A stretch of DNA of 64,000 nucleotides, taken from the NCBI GenBank assembly GCA_907163375.1, contig CAJQUW010001853.1, forward strand, positions 185,986 to 249,985. The letters are read 5' to 3'. This document shows positions 34,101 to 45,868 of this stretch, in pieces. The notes beneath the pieces were generated by a model. It was not told the origin of the DNA, made no database searches, and saw only the letters and a program-made list of their open reading frames with translations. Both the position numbers and the translations under genes were made by a program. Positions within the stretch are counted from its first letter, which is position 1, and every line of letters starts with the position of its first letter. This DNA comes from Prostheceraeus crozeri. Taxonomy: Eukaryota; Platyhelminthes; Polycladida; Euryleptidae.

Positions 34101-37100
34101 ACTCAGGTAAACAATATGTGAAAATGAATACATTTTGCTGCCGATGGCTGTTATGAATTACACAAAAATGAATGCATAAAAAAGCATTACATTCCTGGTC
34201 CATGCATGCTCTCTTGTATTTACATAGTGCTAAGAAAATTAGACCAGAAAAAGGACGATTTCATTAATTCCTGTTGCATTTGAAAATTCAGATCTAGAAT
34301 AATAGCAGGCCGAATCTTCAGATCAAATTTATTGCGGCATTAATTTTCTTATCACACTTGCTAAGAATGTCAGAATTTCAAAAAGGACAAGTTTGATCTC
34401 ATACATAATACTTTTTTCCTACCTTTTACATAATGACCAAAAGCAAATGGTATCATTTGATTCTTCAATCAATCAATTGAATAAATCTACTTCATACACT
34501 GTAGGGTAGTTGTCAAATTACAAAACATTTTAATTAATTGTGACATAAATTGTGTTTATAAATCAGTCTAAATTTTTTCTATTATTCATTCAAACCTTTA
34601 AAATCATGTACAGGTGCGGTATATCTATGCAGCCTAGATGCGAATATGCAAGAGCGGAAGAAGAGTTTCACTGTAAAGCTGCTTGAACAATAACTTGAAT
34701 TTTACAAGTTTTATAACTTCTATAGGCTAGCAGTGAAAATTTTATTGTATTCAAGCCCGCAATGATGTTACTCTCATCCTCTAGGCCTATTTATTCACTT
34801 TACGGTTTCACTTAATAAATTGTTCATGGGCAGATTTAGGAAAGTCAAAATACAAGTATCCTGTAGAATCTCCAAAACTTTTCACTTTCGGTTGATCGGT
34901 TAATTCATGTGTTTATTTTAAAAATGACCGTGACCGTCATCGCTGTCAAAAAAATCTTGACTGCATACAACTGGTTCTCGAAGGTGCATCCCTTAAGGTA
35001 GCTACAATATAAGCCTAATATCAACATAAATGTTATGAATTGGCACAATTTCGTTCTATTAGTGAACTACTTTGTTTAGCTGCTGAATACTACTCAGTTG
35101 CTTTCTCAATAAACAACTAATTGTGCGTGCGTCATAATTCAAAAACGATTACCGAATGATATTGAGAAAAAGAATCACGCTACAATTTGTTCTGAACAGT
35201 TGACAAGCATCTTCTCCCTTAGTCAGATATGTTGTCATTATGCATATGACTTGTACTACTCAATGATAGGAATTTCTTGACCTTCCTGAAATCTTGGCAT
35301 TGATGTCACAATAAAAGACCTTAAAGCATCCGCTTCCATCTTTCCCTTTTTTATCTGATACTTTACGCCTGTTCACAAAGTATATTTTTATCAAATTTGA
35401 ATATTTTATCATTTTTATCACAAATTTTTATGCATGCATTCGATTTCCATCCCACTTTTTAATATTCGATCGTTTTTCCTTTAACTTTTGATAAATTTTC
35501 AAAAATGAGATTCCAATTGCATGTACATTCGAAAATTCTGGATAGCCTACAAATTATTAATCACAGTATCCATGCACTACAGTGACTGTAGTATGCCCGC
35601 GTTTGACTACTGCATCTTCATTTTTAGGTTTGTACTTCGCTGCCGTTATCGGTCTCTCCTCATTGGCAACGCTGGGATCAGTAATTTCATTAATATTGCA
35701 TTTCAATGGCAAGCGAGGGGATCCAATGCCGAAATGGTTAAGAATATTCATATTGAAATGGATCGCAACGGTTGTCTTCTTGAGAAAATGGGCATCAGAA
35801 CATTTATATGATGAAGATGAATTTGATGACGTCGAAGACTTTTCACCAAAACTTGGTAAAGCCACCAAACAACTCGATGACGAGCGACCATCGGTAAGAA
35901 ATCTATCAATATTTCTATCAATATCAATTGAAAAATGCTGAGATTACCCTGACTGAAAAAAGCTCGAATATTGATATTCTGATAACTTAGCGGCTATATA
36001 CTGCTTGTCAATCGGATCAATGCTGTCAAGGACAGTTCGTGCAATCAAATTCATCCGTGCAAGCGATCGCAGCCAATTTCATTGCATCTAGAATGTAGAA
36101 TCACTTAAATTTAGCAAATAGACATTTAGTTTCGCTCATACATTACGTGGCATCATCACAATCAAATTCACGAATATAGAAAGCTAAATGCAGGAATAAG
36201 ATTCAAATTCACTTTGCTTTCTAATAGAGCAACAAAACCAAATTTATTTATAAAACGTAGGTGCGCATTGATTTTCAGTCATCGAGAATATAAAGTATCA
36301 TTATTAATATATTCCTAATATTTGAACATTTGATTTATCATGGCAGCAAATAAAAATTTTTCATATACATTTTACATTATTGCTAAGTTTTCGTGCTGTA
36401 GTTTGTCGCTCATATAATCAATCTTTTGTTATTGCAATAATATTCGGAAACATACAATGCTAAATTTATATAAGTATTCATTAAAATGCTATATTAACAT
36501 TAAAAGTGCCGAAAATCTCTTTATATCATTAAAATCTGAAAATATTACAATTGAAAATGCAGATCGTCCCTCCATCTTCTATAGCAATTTTCCTTTGACA
36601 ACCGACGCAGTAGTCGTAAGTCTATGTGCCTGTCCATCAGTGGTCCATTACACTGCTGGAGCATCCGCAATCTGGTCAACGATGTTGTCCTTCGTTAAAA
36701 GGATCGCAACCTCAATTTGATATTCTCAAAGCATTTTCAATGATATTTGAAAATGAGCTCTGCGCGCGCAATTATTTGAGAGAGTTTCCTCATATTTTAA
36801 TGGATTCTAAATATGAATCATATTTAATGTCATTTCATTTTAAATGTTATTCAATTCAATATTTAAATATGAATCATATGAATCAGAAAATATGAGCCTT
36901 ATAGTGCGCCATCAGTTCAGATTTACCCTTTTGAGTAAAATTCTAAGTAGCTCTTCTCAAATCTCATTGCTTTTGATGCGTTGTTGACTTTTTCGTGTTA
37001 GTGATACTTTCTTTAGGTAACTTTGAGTTTTTTACTAATCTGAAATTGTTTCATACTTTCGTACTTTCGTTTAGAAGTGCATATTGGCTGAACAGTATGA

Positions 37101-39923
37101 TCAGGTACAAGAACATCTTTGAATGAAATGATGGATGACTATTTTTCCAATTTTTTCAGACTGCTCTTAGTAGGAGCTCTAATCAAGTCCATCCATTGGC
37201 ACAATCACGCATGGGACCACCGTCTGCTCGAAATAGAATTCCCGTGGATGACGATGATGATCAATCAGAAAACCGCATGGTGAAACAAGCTTACAATACT
37301 TTGATGACCATCAATGAAACTGTCAAGGTGAGAGTGGAGACGGTATATCTGACTTTCTTTTAGATTTCATGCAGAAGCATAGCCATATGCGGCAATCAGT
37401 CAATTAATTGCAAAAGCATGAATGCATCTGCATATAATCAGATAACAGATTGTTTCATCAAAACTTTGTAAAATGGAATAATTTTATGGTTCGAGGTATA
37501 TGATGGTGTGACTAGTCATCCAATTTTTTCTAAAGTGGATTAAATGTGTATGTGGTGAGAAATTCAAAATACTGAATCCACGCGTAATTTCAAAATGGAT
37601 CAATAAAACTAAATTTGAAAGAGCTAGTTGGAAATTAAATACCCAAATCACAGAATTAGATTCATCTGCGCGCGCTTCGGTTAAACCGAAGCAGATAAAC
37701 AAAATATTTATTTCTGTGACCAAAATACTAAGAAGTTCAAAATTTGATGCGTTGTATTTTTTGGGGGGCGAAAATATGGTTTTGAAAATTGCAGTGAGTT
37801 AACATGCTTCAAAAAGTTATAAAAATGAAATAAAAATGAACAATTTCAAGTCATGAATGACTAAGTCCTTCCTCATTGGTTTCTTTTCTATCCATATTTA
37901 TCTCTTTAAATATCCGGTGCTATCAAATCAATTTGTTAAGCTCATATTCTGATAACATGCACTGCGAAATTTTGACTTGAAAAGCACTTTTAGTAAAGAG
38001 ATTAAAGCGGATGTTTGGTTTGTATAATGAATGCATCACAGTGAAGAAGTACTCTGAAGAAATGTCTTATGATTGGTAAGACCCGTCTATAGAATTAAAA
38101 GAAGAATGCGCCAATCACGAGACATTTTTTAAATGCAGTCGTATATACAAAGAAAATTTCAAGAAAAGCAATTTGTTTTGTAATTGATATTAACAAAAGT
38201 AGTCTAAATGAACTGCCATGATTTTTATCACTGGCATACGTATTTGTGATGTAAAGAAGCTTTATTGATCATCTTGTCGGCATTTTGCACCAGATATGCA
38301 AGAGAGTAGAGGAAGTGAAGCTTCTAAGTCTCATCTATGAATTTACAAAATAAAAAATGATTTAATTATGGAAAAATGGCGCGATAAATAGGTATATAGG
38401 GATGTGATAGAGCTTTTCCGTTAGACTTTCTGAAATGCATTTGAAAAACAAATTTTCCTCAAGAAATGAATTTAAATAAAAAAACATAATTGATATTTCT
38501 AATCAATTTAATAATTAATACAAAAAATAATAAATTAAATACGAAAGATGGCTCGACGGGTACGGTACTCTTTCATTAAAGTTACTGTGTGCATATTATT
38601 TTCGCAACTGTTTGTCAGACAGCCTTGAAAAATGCGAACTCAACATGATTAAAACAGTTTATTGAAGCGTTGCGAGATTTGTATTCGAATTCTGTCTTCT
38701 TTAAAAGTACTCAAGCATAGAGTAGGTATATTAGGTAGAGTGGTAACTCCGCATTTATTAAATCTCCAATGTGCATACACTTTCGATTTTATTAAATGAA
38801 CTCAAGGGGATACAGGTGGTATTGTCACCAAATGTGAGATATGAAAATTTTGCAGTTTTACAGAAACTGCAACGGAATTGACTTATCATGATTGTAATGC
38901 AGAAGGATTGATGGTATTTTACAGATTCTCAGTGTCATGACAGACTTGGAGATTTAATGTTTGCTAAATTAGCAATTCGATGGGTTCCTATTACTTTCAT
39001 GCTGAACCTCATGAGTATTTTCTTAAGCGTGATCATATCACAGCTGCAACCTGCAACTGGCAGAAAATCACATAATCAAAGACAAACATTTCAATTAACT
39101 TTGAAAGATGTAAATGGTTCCACATCATTATTCAGATTCTAGAAATGAAACATGAATTTAGTGAATCATCAAATCATACCGGTGAAAATTGAATTAAAAA
39201 CTTGAAATTTCAGCCAAGAAAGCACGAATAATATCGTTACTTTTTCACGAAGACCTTCATTATAATACAATTCATGAAATTCCCTTGATAATCAGCTTGA
39301 TTTCCGCTTAGTTAGGATGATTATTATGAAATATTCATTCCTTTTGATAACCAGCTTGTTTCATACTACTTGTTTAGGAGAGTCATTTTGGTAGTATATA
39401 AATTGGCAAATTTTGACTTTTTTCAAAAGTGCTCAAATAATTTTTTGGGCCACGGGAACGCAATCTCCGCAAAAACTGAATCTTTTGATATAAAAATTTT
39501 CACTGTATACAGATACTTGTTTAAGTCGACACTCTACCTGTATATATCCCATCCCTACTCTATGTACTCAAGCACTTTTGCCTACTAAATTCAAAAATTA
39601 ATCTCGGAAAGTGGAAGAACTCTATAAATTTTCCGCAGAGTACAAAATATCGTAAAATTTCATAGACCACACTTGATGCATGATATAAAGTGTGTTTACT
39701 GAAGCTATGCGATATCTAATGAAAAAATCTTTCATTATAGAATATGAAGACGTATACGCGAGAAATTCAAGAGCAAGGAGCGATTGACAATGAATGGGAA
39801 GCCTCAGCTTTCGTTTTGGATCGTCTTATGTTCTGGATTTTCTTACTTGGCACCGTCTTGGTTACAATTATCGTTTTATGGGTTATGCCACCATATCAAG
39901 GAGCAGTTGGCACTCTGCTATAG
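25162..39923 (+). CDS. Nicotinic acetylcholine receptor alpha-type subunit
   Basis: This encodes a ligand-binding subunit of a cation-selective Cys-loop receptor. The seven exons are 25162-25395, 30948-30992 (the 45-bp exon typical of the family), 31059-31177, 33109-33644, 35628-35893, 37160-37327 and 39741-39923. Together they give 1551 nt, 516 residues and a TAG stop, with GT-AG sites and phase agreement throughout. The protein starts with a signal peptide (MALALVTLTLSLCW). YWRDYRLRWD (about 94) is loop D and WMPDIVLY is loop A. The Cys-loop spans C166-C180, loop B is GSWAYD, and loop C has the adjacent cysteines 230-231 (LYTCC) that mark alpha subunits. M1, M2 (ERISLGVTVLLALSVFLQL, with glutamate at -1'), M3 and M4 follow, with a moderately long M3-M4 loop rich in charged residues. 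It is paralogous to the upstream non-alpha gene. Introns carry a Penelope-like element, a LINE relic and a hAT derivative. Confidence 0.94.
25859..26165 (-). repeat. Array of five GGG-AAG-TCC hairpin modules
   Basis: Five related GC-rich modules occur about every 35-100 bp. On the plus strand they include GTGCGTTCCCACC, GGAGGACGTTCCCA, GGGCTGGACCTTACCCC, GGGCGGACCTTCCCG and GGGCTGGACTTCACCC. Each can form a short stem-loop. The array lies downstream of the minus-strand Penelope-like RT and may be its structured 3' region, or an unrelated repeat. Confidence 0.55.
26659..29428 (-). mobile_element. Permuted (Hydra-type) Penelope-like retroelement
   Basis: On the minus strand the N-terminal part (about 29428-28097) has Cys motifs (CGSKRCLCC) and a GIY-YIG nuclease (HVIYLITC, VQYVGQTK), then a linker. 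The reverse transcriptase follows, with PKLFWIPKLHKNP, FDFSTLYTNL, GVPMGGNCSPLLADLFL and the catalytic CIDDI box. The nuclease thus precedes the RT, the reverse of canonical Penelope elements. This order is known for the Hydra clade of Penelope-like elements. The coding region is interrupted a few times and is probably inactive. It lies antisense in the first intron of receptor gene 2. Exact termini were not resolved; GC-rich structured sequence continues downstream to about 25850. Confidence 0.88.
29430..30947. other. Intron sequence of receptor gene 2
   Basis: This holds a short direct repeat (GACCTTCGGTAT near 29551 and 29570) and otherwise AT-rich intron up to the 45-bp exon. I see no further gene. 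Confidence 0.5.
31590..31929 (-). pseudogene. Non-LTR retrotransposon (LINE) reverse transcriptase relic
   Basis: The minus-strand frame reads FQSSLIYGCPIYCGSLLCKD, then LTRHGHIIICDKHFKENCLP, then, after a frameshift near 31735, DHVLHSLIPERLPSGRLRHP and SRLQESFIPSVRHI. This is the C-terminal end of a CR1/jockey-group RT, where LP...LRHPF...SFIPS is characteristic. It is an old fragment in the intron after the loop A exon of receptor gene 2. Confidence 0.65.
31930..33108. other. Intron sequence of receptor gene 2
   Basis: This is AT-rich intron without a supportable feature, ending in the CTCAACAG acceptor at 33108. Confidence 0.5.
33645..35627. other. Intron between the M1-M2 and M3 exons of gene 2
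   Basis: It opens with a GTAAGTAT donor. Several GACCG / CGGTCAT motifs of mixed orientation occur at 34008-34085 and 34926-34945, perhaps ends of an old element. No coding potential is evident. Confidence 0.4.
38716..39564. mobile_element. Non-autonomous hAT-like element, copy B
   Basis: This 849-bp element has CATAGAGTAGG at the left and CCTACTCTATG at the right, with a perfect 8-bp target duplication, TACTCAAG, at 38708-38715 and 39565-39572. It is similar along its whole length to 7287-8137. It lies in the last intron of receptor gene 2. Confidence 0.9.
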
Positions 39924-40227
39924 GAATGCGAGCATCAGGGAAAACCTCGCATCAACAAAAGTTGCCGTGGTTGAAACAACGATTCATTTTCTAATTACCA
40001 TTAGCATTCGTTTTAATATCCATCTCTTCCTCAAAAGACATAGATATATCGTTGCTACCAAATTCCAGAAGATAATGCGTCAAGTTCTAAAACATTAAAT
40101 TATGAGATTCGTAATCAAGGAATCACAGTTCGATCACATTGTCTATTTTGATTACAACAATTATTTTCTTACATTGTATCTGTGGAGCACTACACTATAT
40201 GCGCTTGCGAACTACACAAGTCTTTCA

Positions 40228-40233
40228 AATAAA
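40228..40233 (+). promoter_or_regulatory. Polyadenylation signal of receptor gene 2
   Basis: AATAAA lies about 305 bp after the TAG stop, in a plausible 3' UTR position. Nothing supportable follows until the repeat at 41065. Confidence 0.5.
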
Positions 40234-41064
40234 TGATGTTTGAGTTTATAATTGTAGTTTTGACTTTTTGGTAAGCATTTTGATTGTCTAGACAATGAAG
40301 AATCTATCACCCTTTGTGATCAAGAGCCGTTCTTAGAAGCATTGAATTTTGCCAAATACAGTTTTACCATCCATGGGAACGTCTTCAAGGGAATCATTGA
40401 TTTTCCGAATGGTGCAATTCTATGTCTTAGATTCATGCGCATTAAAAACTTACTGTATTACAAATGGAATACATGTGCATATACAGCTGCCTACGATATT
40501 TGAAAGTTTTTTAATCTTATCTGTTTTAGCATAAGCACCTCAGAAAGATATCGATGATTGAAATGCAAGAAAATCGAAGCAGAATTAAATCCCAATGCTC
40601 TCTGATGCCATCTTGTAGCAAATGGTTGATCCATGCATGATTATTGATGTGATGGATGACATATTAAAGTCTAATCCAGTTGCGATCACTTAGGGACAAT
40701 TTATCAGCATTTGTATCGCATTATTGTAAAACAGCATCAGCAGCTAATTTAAGCAAACAAACATACTTTATATGTTTTGTGATTTTTCAGTTGTGAAAGA
40801 GTTATTGCAATTAGATGCCACCAATGGACCAATAGAGATACTTTGATATCTCGCATTTAATAGAGTAAGGAATATTATATAGTTCTGTCATTGAATGTCT
40901 TGAAATAAACAAATTCACAATAAATTTTTCATTTAGATATTATTTTGTGAATATAATGACTAGCATAAAAAAAGATTTCAGGTTAGTTTCATTATCAACC
41001 TTTATCAAACCCAAAACCCTTATTTTAAAAAAACAGGTTCAATCTATTGTTTCAACTCAACTAC

Positions 41065-41157
41065 CAAAGTAGAGCTGCTTGAAGGCTTGTTGTAGATGTG
41101 CATATAGCTGGTGAGTTTGTCACAGTCTATACGGTAGTCGCCCACTCGCCTATTCAC
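41065..41157 (+). repeat. Intact copy of the hAT target sequence
   Basis: GCTTGAAGGCTTGTTGTAGA and the following sequence through GTCGCCCACTCGCC recur at 42080-42144 plus 63967-63990, where the copy is split by the nested hAT. This copy shows what the target looked like before insertion. Confidence 0.85.
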
Positions 41158-41679
41158 ATGCCACTCACGGTATCTAAAAAATGTAGGTTTATATTAAAAT
41201 TATCAAATTCAAATTTAACTAAAACAAGATCAATTGCAAGAAATAAATTATTATCAATAGCGGTTCGAAAAGGAATCACAACGATCTTTACTGTCATTTT
41301 ACACGTTGACCTACAGGTCTTGGATTTCAATAAGGACAGTCATAGAATCATGTTAGAACTCATCAATTGATGAAAGACATAGCGCAGAAGTAATCGACAA
41401 AGTGAAATCATGACATTGTGATATCTTGGACAAATGCTCTCCATTCCCTTTTGAATTCCGCTTTCTTTATTTGAAGTCACAATGTCACTAATGAAATTCA
41501 ATGTCATAATTGAAATCACTATTTCATTAACCAAAGCTCCTGTCACTCCTGAAGTCCAAAACTTGTACTTTGGTAACAGTATTTGTCAATATAATCAAAA
41601 AATCATTATGAATATGTCCTTGTGTGAAGACGCATGCATCTCACAGAAATTCGATTTTAGCATCCATAGGCTTATGGGA

Positions 41680-41940
41680 GTCCTGGGAGTGACCTTGAGT
41701 GAATCAGGAGGATCAGAGTTGGCGGAGAGGGCAAGAGTTAAAGCTGCGTGGAATAAATGGTAAGAAGTGAGCGGAGTCATAGCGGACAAGAGGATGCCAA
41801 GGAAGCTGAAAATCTACAAGACAATCGTGAGACAAGTGCCAATGTATGGAGCGGAGGTGTGGGAGATGAGGAAGGAGACGATGATGCTGGAGACAACAGA
41901 AATGAAAATGCTGAGACGGATTAGAGGCAGGGATGCGGAG
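41680..41940 (+). pseudogene. Non-LTR retrotransposon RT relic
   Basis: The frame reads LGVTLSESGGSE, RVKAAWNKW, SGVIADKRMPRKLK, IYKTIVRQVPMYGAEVW and LETTEMKMLRRIRG, the C-terminal part of a LINE reverse transcriptase. A TAA at 41761 interrupts the frame. A GGAGTC palindrome follows directly at about 41938-41985. Confidence 0.8.
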
Positions 41941-42747
41941 TCGGAGTCCTATCAAATGATAGGACTCCGGACTCCGGCTATAACCGGACCAGAAACATAA
42001 TACAAACAAATTATTTGTCCTCGTGCATAGCTGTCACCGTCTTGATGTCAACTTTCTCCGTCAAACAAAAGTACAGAGCAAAGCTTGTTTGAAGGCTTGT
42101 TGTAGATGTGCATATAGCTGGTGAGTTTGTCACAGTCTATACGGCAGGGCTGTGGAGCCGGAGCCGAGCCGGAGCCGGAGCCTTAAGGAGCCGATGGTTT
42201 TGGTCGGAGCCGGAGCCGGAGCCGATTTATCACAAAGGCTCCGGCTCCGGCTCCGATAGTTTGAGTTTTGATATAAATCTAGAATTTTGAATGTTATTAA
42301 TTGGCATCATAAAAAAATTAAATCATTTGAAATCTAAAGATATGTCTTTTAAGTATACCAATTATCTGTCTTCCACGATATCTTTCTTTGCAGTTGCCGC
42401 CTTCTTTTGTATTATATTTATTATATATTTACACACATGTGTAATATTTTTTTATTGCATATGTTTCGTAAGACTAATTTCCATATTGACAACGTATTCT
42501 CAAAAATCCATTAATTTGAAGACTTGTTATATGCATGCTAACTAGATGATTGTAGATTCCTAGAGACAAGTCGCCAGTCATTTATGTACACATTTCCAGT
42601 TCAGTCAGCAACGATAATATAGCTACATTTCTTGCGCAATGTCTTAAATCTAATACGGTTACTATGTAGGCTATCATCTATCGGTATGGCTACTGGCAGA
42701 AGCTACTGGCATCTGTGACAATGCCAATTTCCTTAGATTGTATTGTA

Positions 42748-43181
42748 GGCTCTTGCGCAGTCCCCCCACCTACATTTTTCAAAACAATCGATTATTCAAT
42801 TTGATCAATTTTGATTGGAGGGATAACTCTTCACACTCACACGAATGACCTGACTACAAGTCCCCACATGGCTATAGCAATAAGCGACCCAGCCACTTCT
42901 AGTAGCGCCCTATTATTTTAATTAAAGGTATCTCATTCACAATGAATTTCCTTTGACTTCAAAATTCAAAGGGTATATTTCAATGCGAAAAACCCGAAGG
43001 CAAATTACGATGTTGACTTGCTGACGAAGTTTGCGACCAGCATGACATCGCAATTACCCACGTAGATTTTTACAACAGCACGGAATGCTTCACTCAAACC
43101 GGTGATGCTGAAACGGACATCCAATGGTGCTGCATCTTTTGACCAGAGAAAAAATGGGGGGGGGAGGACTGCACAAGAGCC
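42748..43181. mobile_element. Inverted-repeat element inside the hAT
   Basis: The ends GGCTCTTGCGCAGTCC and GGACTGCACAAGAGCC lie at 42748 and 43181, both followed inward by C/G runs. It is a non-coding, MITE-like element of 434 bp. Target duplication is at most GTA. Confidence 0.6.
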
Positions 43182-44580
43182 GTATCGTGTAATAATATTT
43201 CACCAAATGTCATTCCCCCAGATTTCAAGAATTTTCATTATTATTTTTCCGTCTGTCAACACCTTATGCTGATATCATGCTGACTTATATGTAAACAATA
43301 AAAAAAGACTGAGACGCTCTCAATAAAGGCGCCTTTTGACCTCCCTTTTCTATTGTCTGTGACATTAAACCGCACGCGCATTCGAAAGCTAGCAAAGTAG
43401 ATGGGATTTCTGCTCGGTGCTCGCAGTCAAATTTTTATTATGCATAGCACCCTGCAACATACTGTGTGATACTCCGAGTTCAGTTTCATCAGCCTAACCA
43501 TCATCAGAGGAATAGTGGCAATGTGTTATATATAAATTGAATATAATAATATACATGAATCATTGATGAATTATTTAGTGCAACTTTACGCCATAATGAA
43601 AAATACGAAATTAATATAATGTAAGTTAGGCCTTAACTTATTAAGTATGCTGCATAGAATTACAAAACTTGTCCTAAATTAGATATTTTTAATTTTTTTA
43701 AGTATAATTTTCAATTGTACATTTCTAGCCTACACTGCAATGAGGCTATCTAAATTACAATTTCTACAGATGATGAGTCGTGGGCTACCCACCGATCATA
43801 TTATTCATGGACTAACAGACTATTGAATAAAGGCAATAACAAATAACAATAACAACCTAAGCTAGCCTATATACACTTTAATATTCAATAAAGCAATTGA
43901 TATCTTTATTGATAAGGTATATTTGGCTATATAGCCGATACCCTTTCATGTTCGAGTAGATACAGGCCCTATAAGCTATTTAGAGGCATACGCTATCCAG
44001 TTTCATATTCAAGCTTTGTAAAAAAACTTATACTACTATTCGGCCCCTGTGACGGCTAATTAGGTATATCATCATCACTCATGTGGTCTTATTTAATGTA
44101 GCCTCGTAGTAGACTGGTTGCAGGCTAGGCCAATTTATATTTAGCCAGTGCGGGAGATCTTTATCTAATTTAACCAATCCTGGCTATAACTTTATTTTAT
44201 CTTTCAGAGATAGTCAACTCATGCTAAAATATATGACAAGTATGTTATTTGTCATTATATTAGGCTATTATCATTTTTGTTATTAACTTAAGTCGTTGCT
44301 TGTTAATGAAAACTAATTTGATGATTGTAGCAAGCCTCTAAAGGCCACACCGTAGTAATGGATAAAAGACCGTTCCAGGACACCATAAAATCAAAAAAAT
44401 AGTACTTTTAAAAACGACATAAATTTATGAATTTAGTCCCTTTTTCAGGTTTTTAAGACCTAAATTCATGAATTTAGTCTATTCAAAAAGTACCATTTTT
44501 TCAAAAAATGGTATTTTTAAAAACAACATAAATTCATGAATTTGAACCCTTTTTCAGGTTATGAAGACCTAAATTCATAA

Positions 44581-44612
44581 ATCGGCTAAAGCCAGAGGAG
44601 CTTCGCTCCGAT
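44581..44612 (+). repeat. GC-rich hairpin repeat, type 1 (TIR copy)
   Basis: ATCGGCTAAAGCCAGAGGAG and the following CTTCGCTCCGAT can fold on themselves. Copies occur at 63545-63574 (right TIR), 62406-62437 (inverse) and 59627-59661 at the end of the capsid gene. Confidence 0.85.
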
Positions 44613-44886
44613 TTGGGTGTTTTTAAAAATACCCAATTTTTCAAATTTTTCAAAATCTCAAATTTGAGAATTACAATTTTCACCCCCAAAATCATGACCG
44701 TTCCAGGACACCGAAAATCATAAAAGTTAAGAATCTCAAATTTGTGATTATGACATTTTTCATTGCTTAAATCATGACCGTTCTAGGACACCGAAAACCC
44801 GGACACCGAAAAAATCATAAAAGTTGAGAATTTCAAATTCATGAATTTTATCCATCTTTCAGGTTTTTAAAATATATCATGTGACT

Positions 44887-44913
44887 AGCGAACCGAAGGT
44901 TCAGGGCTTCGCC
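44887..44913 (+). repeat. GC-rich repeat, type 2 (GAACCGAAGGTTC)
   Basis: GCGAACCGAAGGTTCAGGGC plus TTCGCCG contains the palindrome GAACC...GGTTC. Related copies lie at 63242-63268, 53306-53334, 51298-51326 (inside the polymerase gene) and 61079-61097 (inside the integrase gene). Confidence 0.85.
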
Positions 44914-44934
44914 GTTAAAAATATTTCTTTAAAA

Positions 44935-45681
44935 ATGGATGAAACAAAAGTGGAAGGAACTTCAGAAATGGAAGGAACAAAAGTGGAAGGAACTTCAGAA
45001 ATGGAAGAAACAAAAGTGGAAGGAACTTCAGAAATGGAAGGAACCTCAAGAATATATCCTTCGTTATCTCAATTAAAAATAAGTGAATTAAATATTGAAA
45101 AACACAAAGATAGAGTTAGGTATATGAAAGATAAGGAATCTCAATTATTATTAAGATTAGAGCATTATAAAAAATTAAGAAAGAGATGGACTAAAGTTAA
45201 GAATGTAACACAAGGAATTGGCATATTCTTAACAATAAGTTTAGGTGCTTTGACAATTGTTATATCTTCAGGTGTTTTAGTAATTTCAGTAGTTGCTACA
45301 GCTTTAACAGGTACGGGTGTTTTTGCAACTTCACTTGTTACAATGTTAGATAAATCATTAATAACTAAGAAACGAAAATCATTAAAAACTAAGCATTTAC
45401 ATATTAAAGAAGTCTATGATAAACTACATTACTACTTTCAGAGAGTATGTGATGATAATGTTATTACGTTAGATGAGATTGAAAAATTTGATCAAATAGC
45501 TAATGAAGTAAATCAAATATCATTTCAATCACAGACAGAAAAAGTTAATGATAAAAATAAAAAGGATGGTAAAATTTCTAGTGATGGTAAAACTTTTAGT
45601 GATGATAAAATTTTTTTAGAAGAGCTAAAAACTTTATTAGACAAAACTTTATTAAACAAAACTTTATTAAACAAAACTTAA
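44935..45681 (+). CDS. Polinton hypothetical membrane protein
   Basis: I do not recognise the family with certainty. It has 248 residues when started at the ATG in TTTAAAAATGG, a start context shared by other genes of this element. The N-terminus has tandem 11-residue repeats (MEGTKVEGTSE type), followed by a basic coiled coil. A strongly hydrophobic segment of about 45 residues (GIFLTISLGALTIVISSG, then VLVISVVATALTGTGVF) can span the membrane twice. A charged C-terminal region ends in repeated KTLLN units. The layout, two membrane helices followed by a helical tail, resembles SLATT-type proteins, but that is only a suggestion. Confidence 0.65.
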   Translation: MDETKVEGTSEMEGTKVEGTSEMEETKVEGTSEMEGTSRIYPSLSQLKISELNIEKHKDRVRYMKDKESQLLLRLEHYKKLRKRWTKVKNVTQGIGIFLTISLGALTIVISSGVLVISVVATALTGTGVFATSLVTMLDKSLITKKRKSLKTKHLHIKEVYDKLHYYFQRVCDDNVITLDEIEKFDQIANEVNQISFQSQTEKVNDKNKKDGKISSDGKTFSDDKIFLEELKTLLDKTLLNKTLLNKT

Positions 45682-45868
45682 AACGAGAAAACTTTAAACG
45701 AAAAGATGTCAAACAACAAAGCAATAAAAAAATAATTTGTTCAGTAAAATGTTTTTGCTGTATTCCAATGTTACCACAAAATTCAAATATTATATTTTAA
45801 AAAAATAGACAAAATTAAAGCTGATAAGAAAAAATAAAATATTAAAACATTATATTTGTATATTTTTA

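Larger units (their letters stand above)
44354..45087 (+). repeat. Polinton left terminal inverted repeat
   Basis: This pairs with 63135-63802. It is 66 bp longer because of two additional 33-bp tandem units in the coding part. It contains GACCGTTCCAGGACACC blocks, several AAATTCATGAATTT palindromes and two GC-rich hairpins. The first gene of the element starts inside it. Confidence 0.9.

Noticed and set aside
34003-34975. Possible large inverted-repeat element (GTTGTATG...CATACAAC with GACCG motifs)
   Set aside because: Arms match only over about 8 bp plus scattered motifs and no target duplication was found.
41713-42009. Minus-strand frame of 98 codons
   Set aside because: Antisense of the LINE reverse transcriptase relic.
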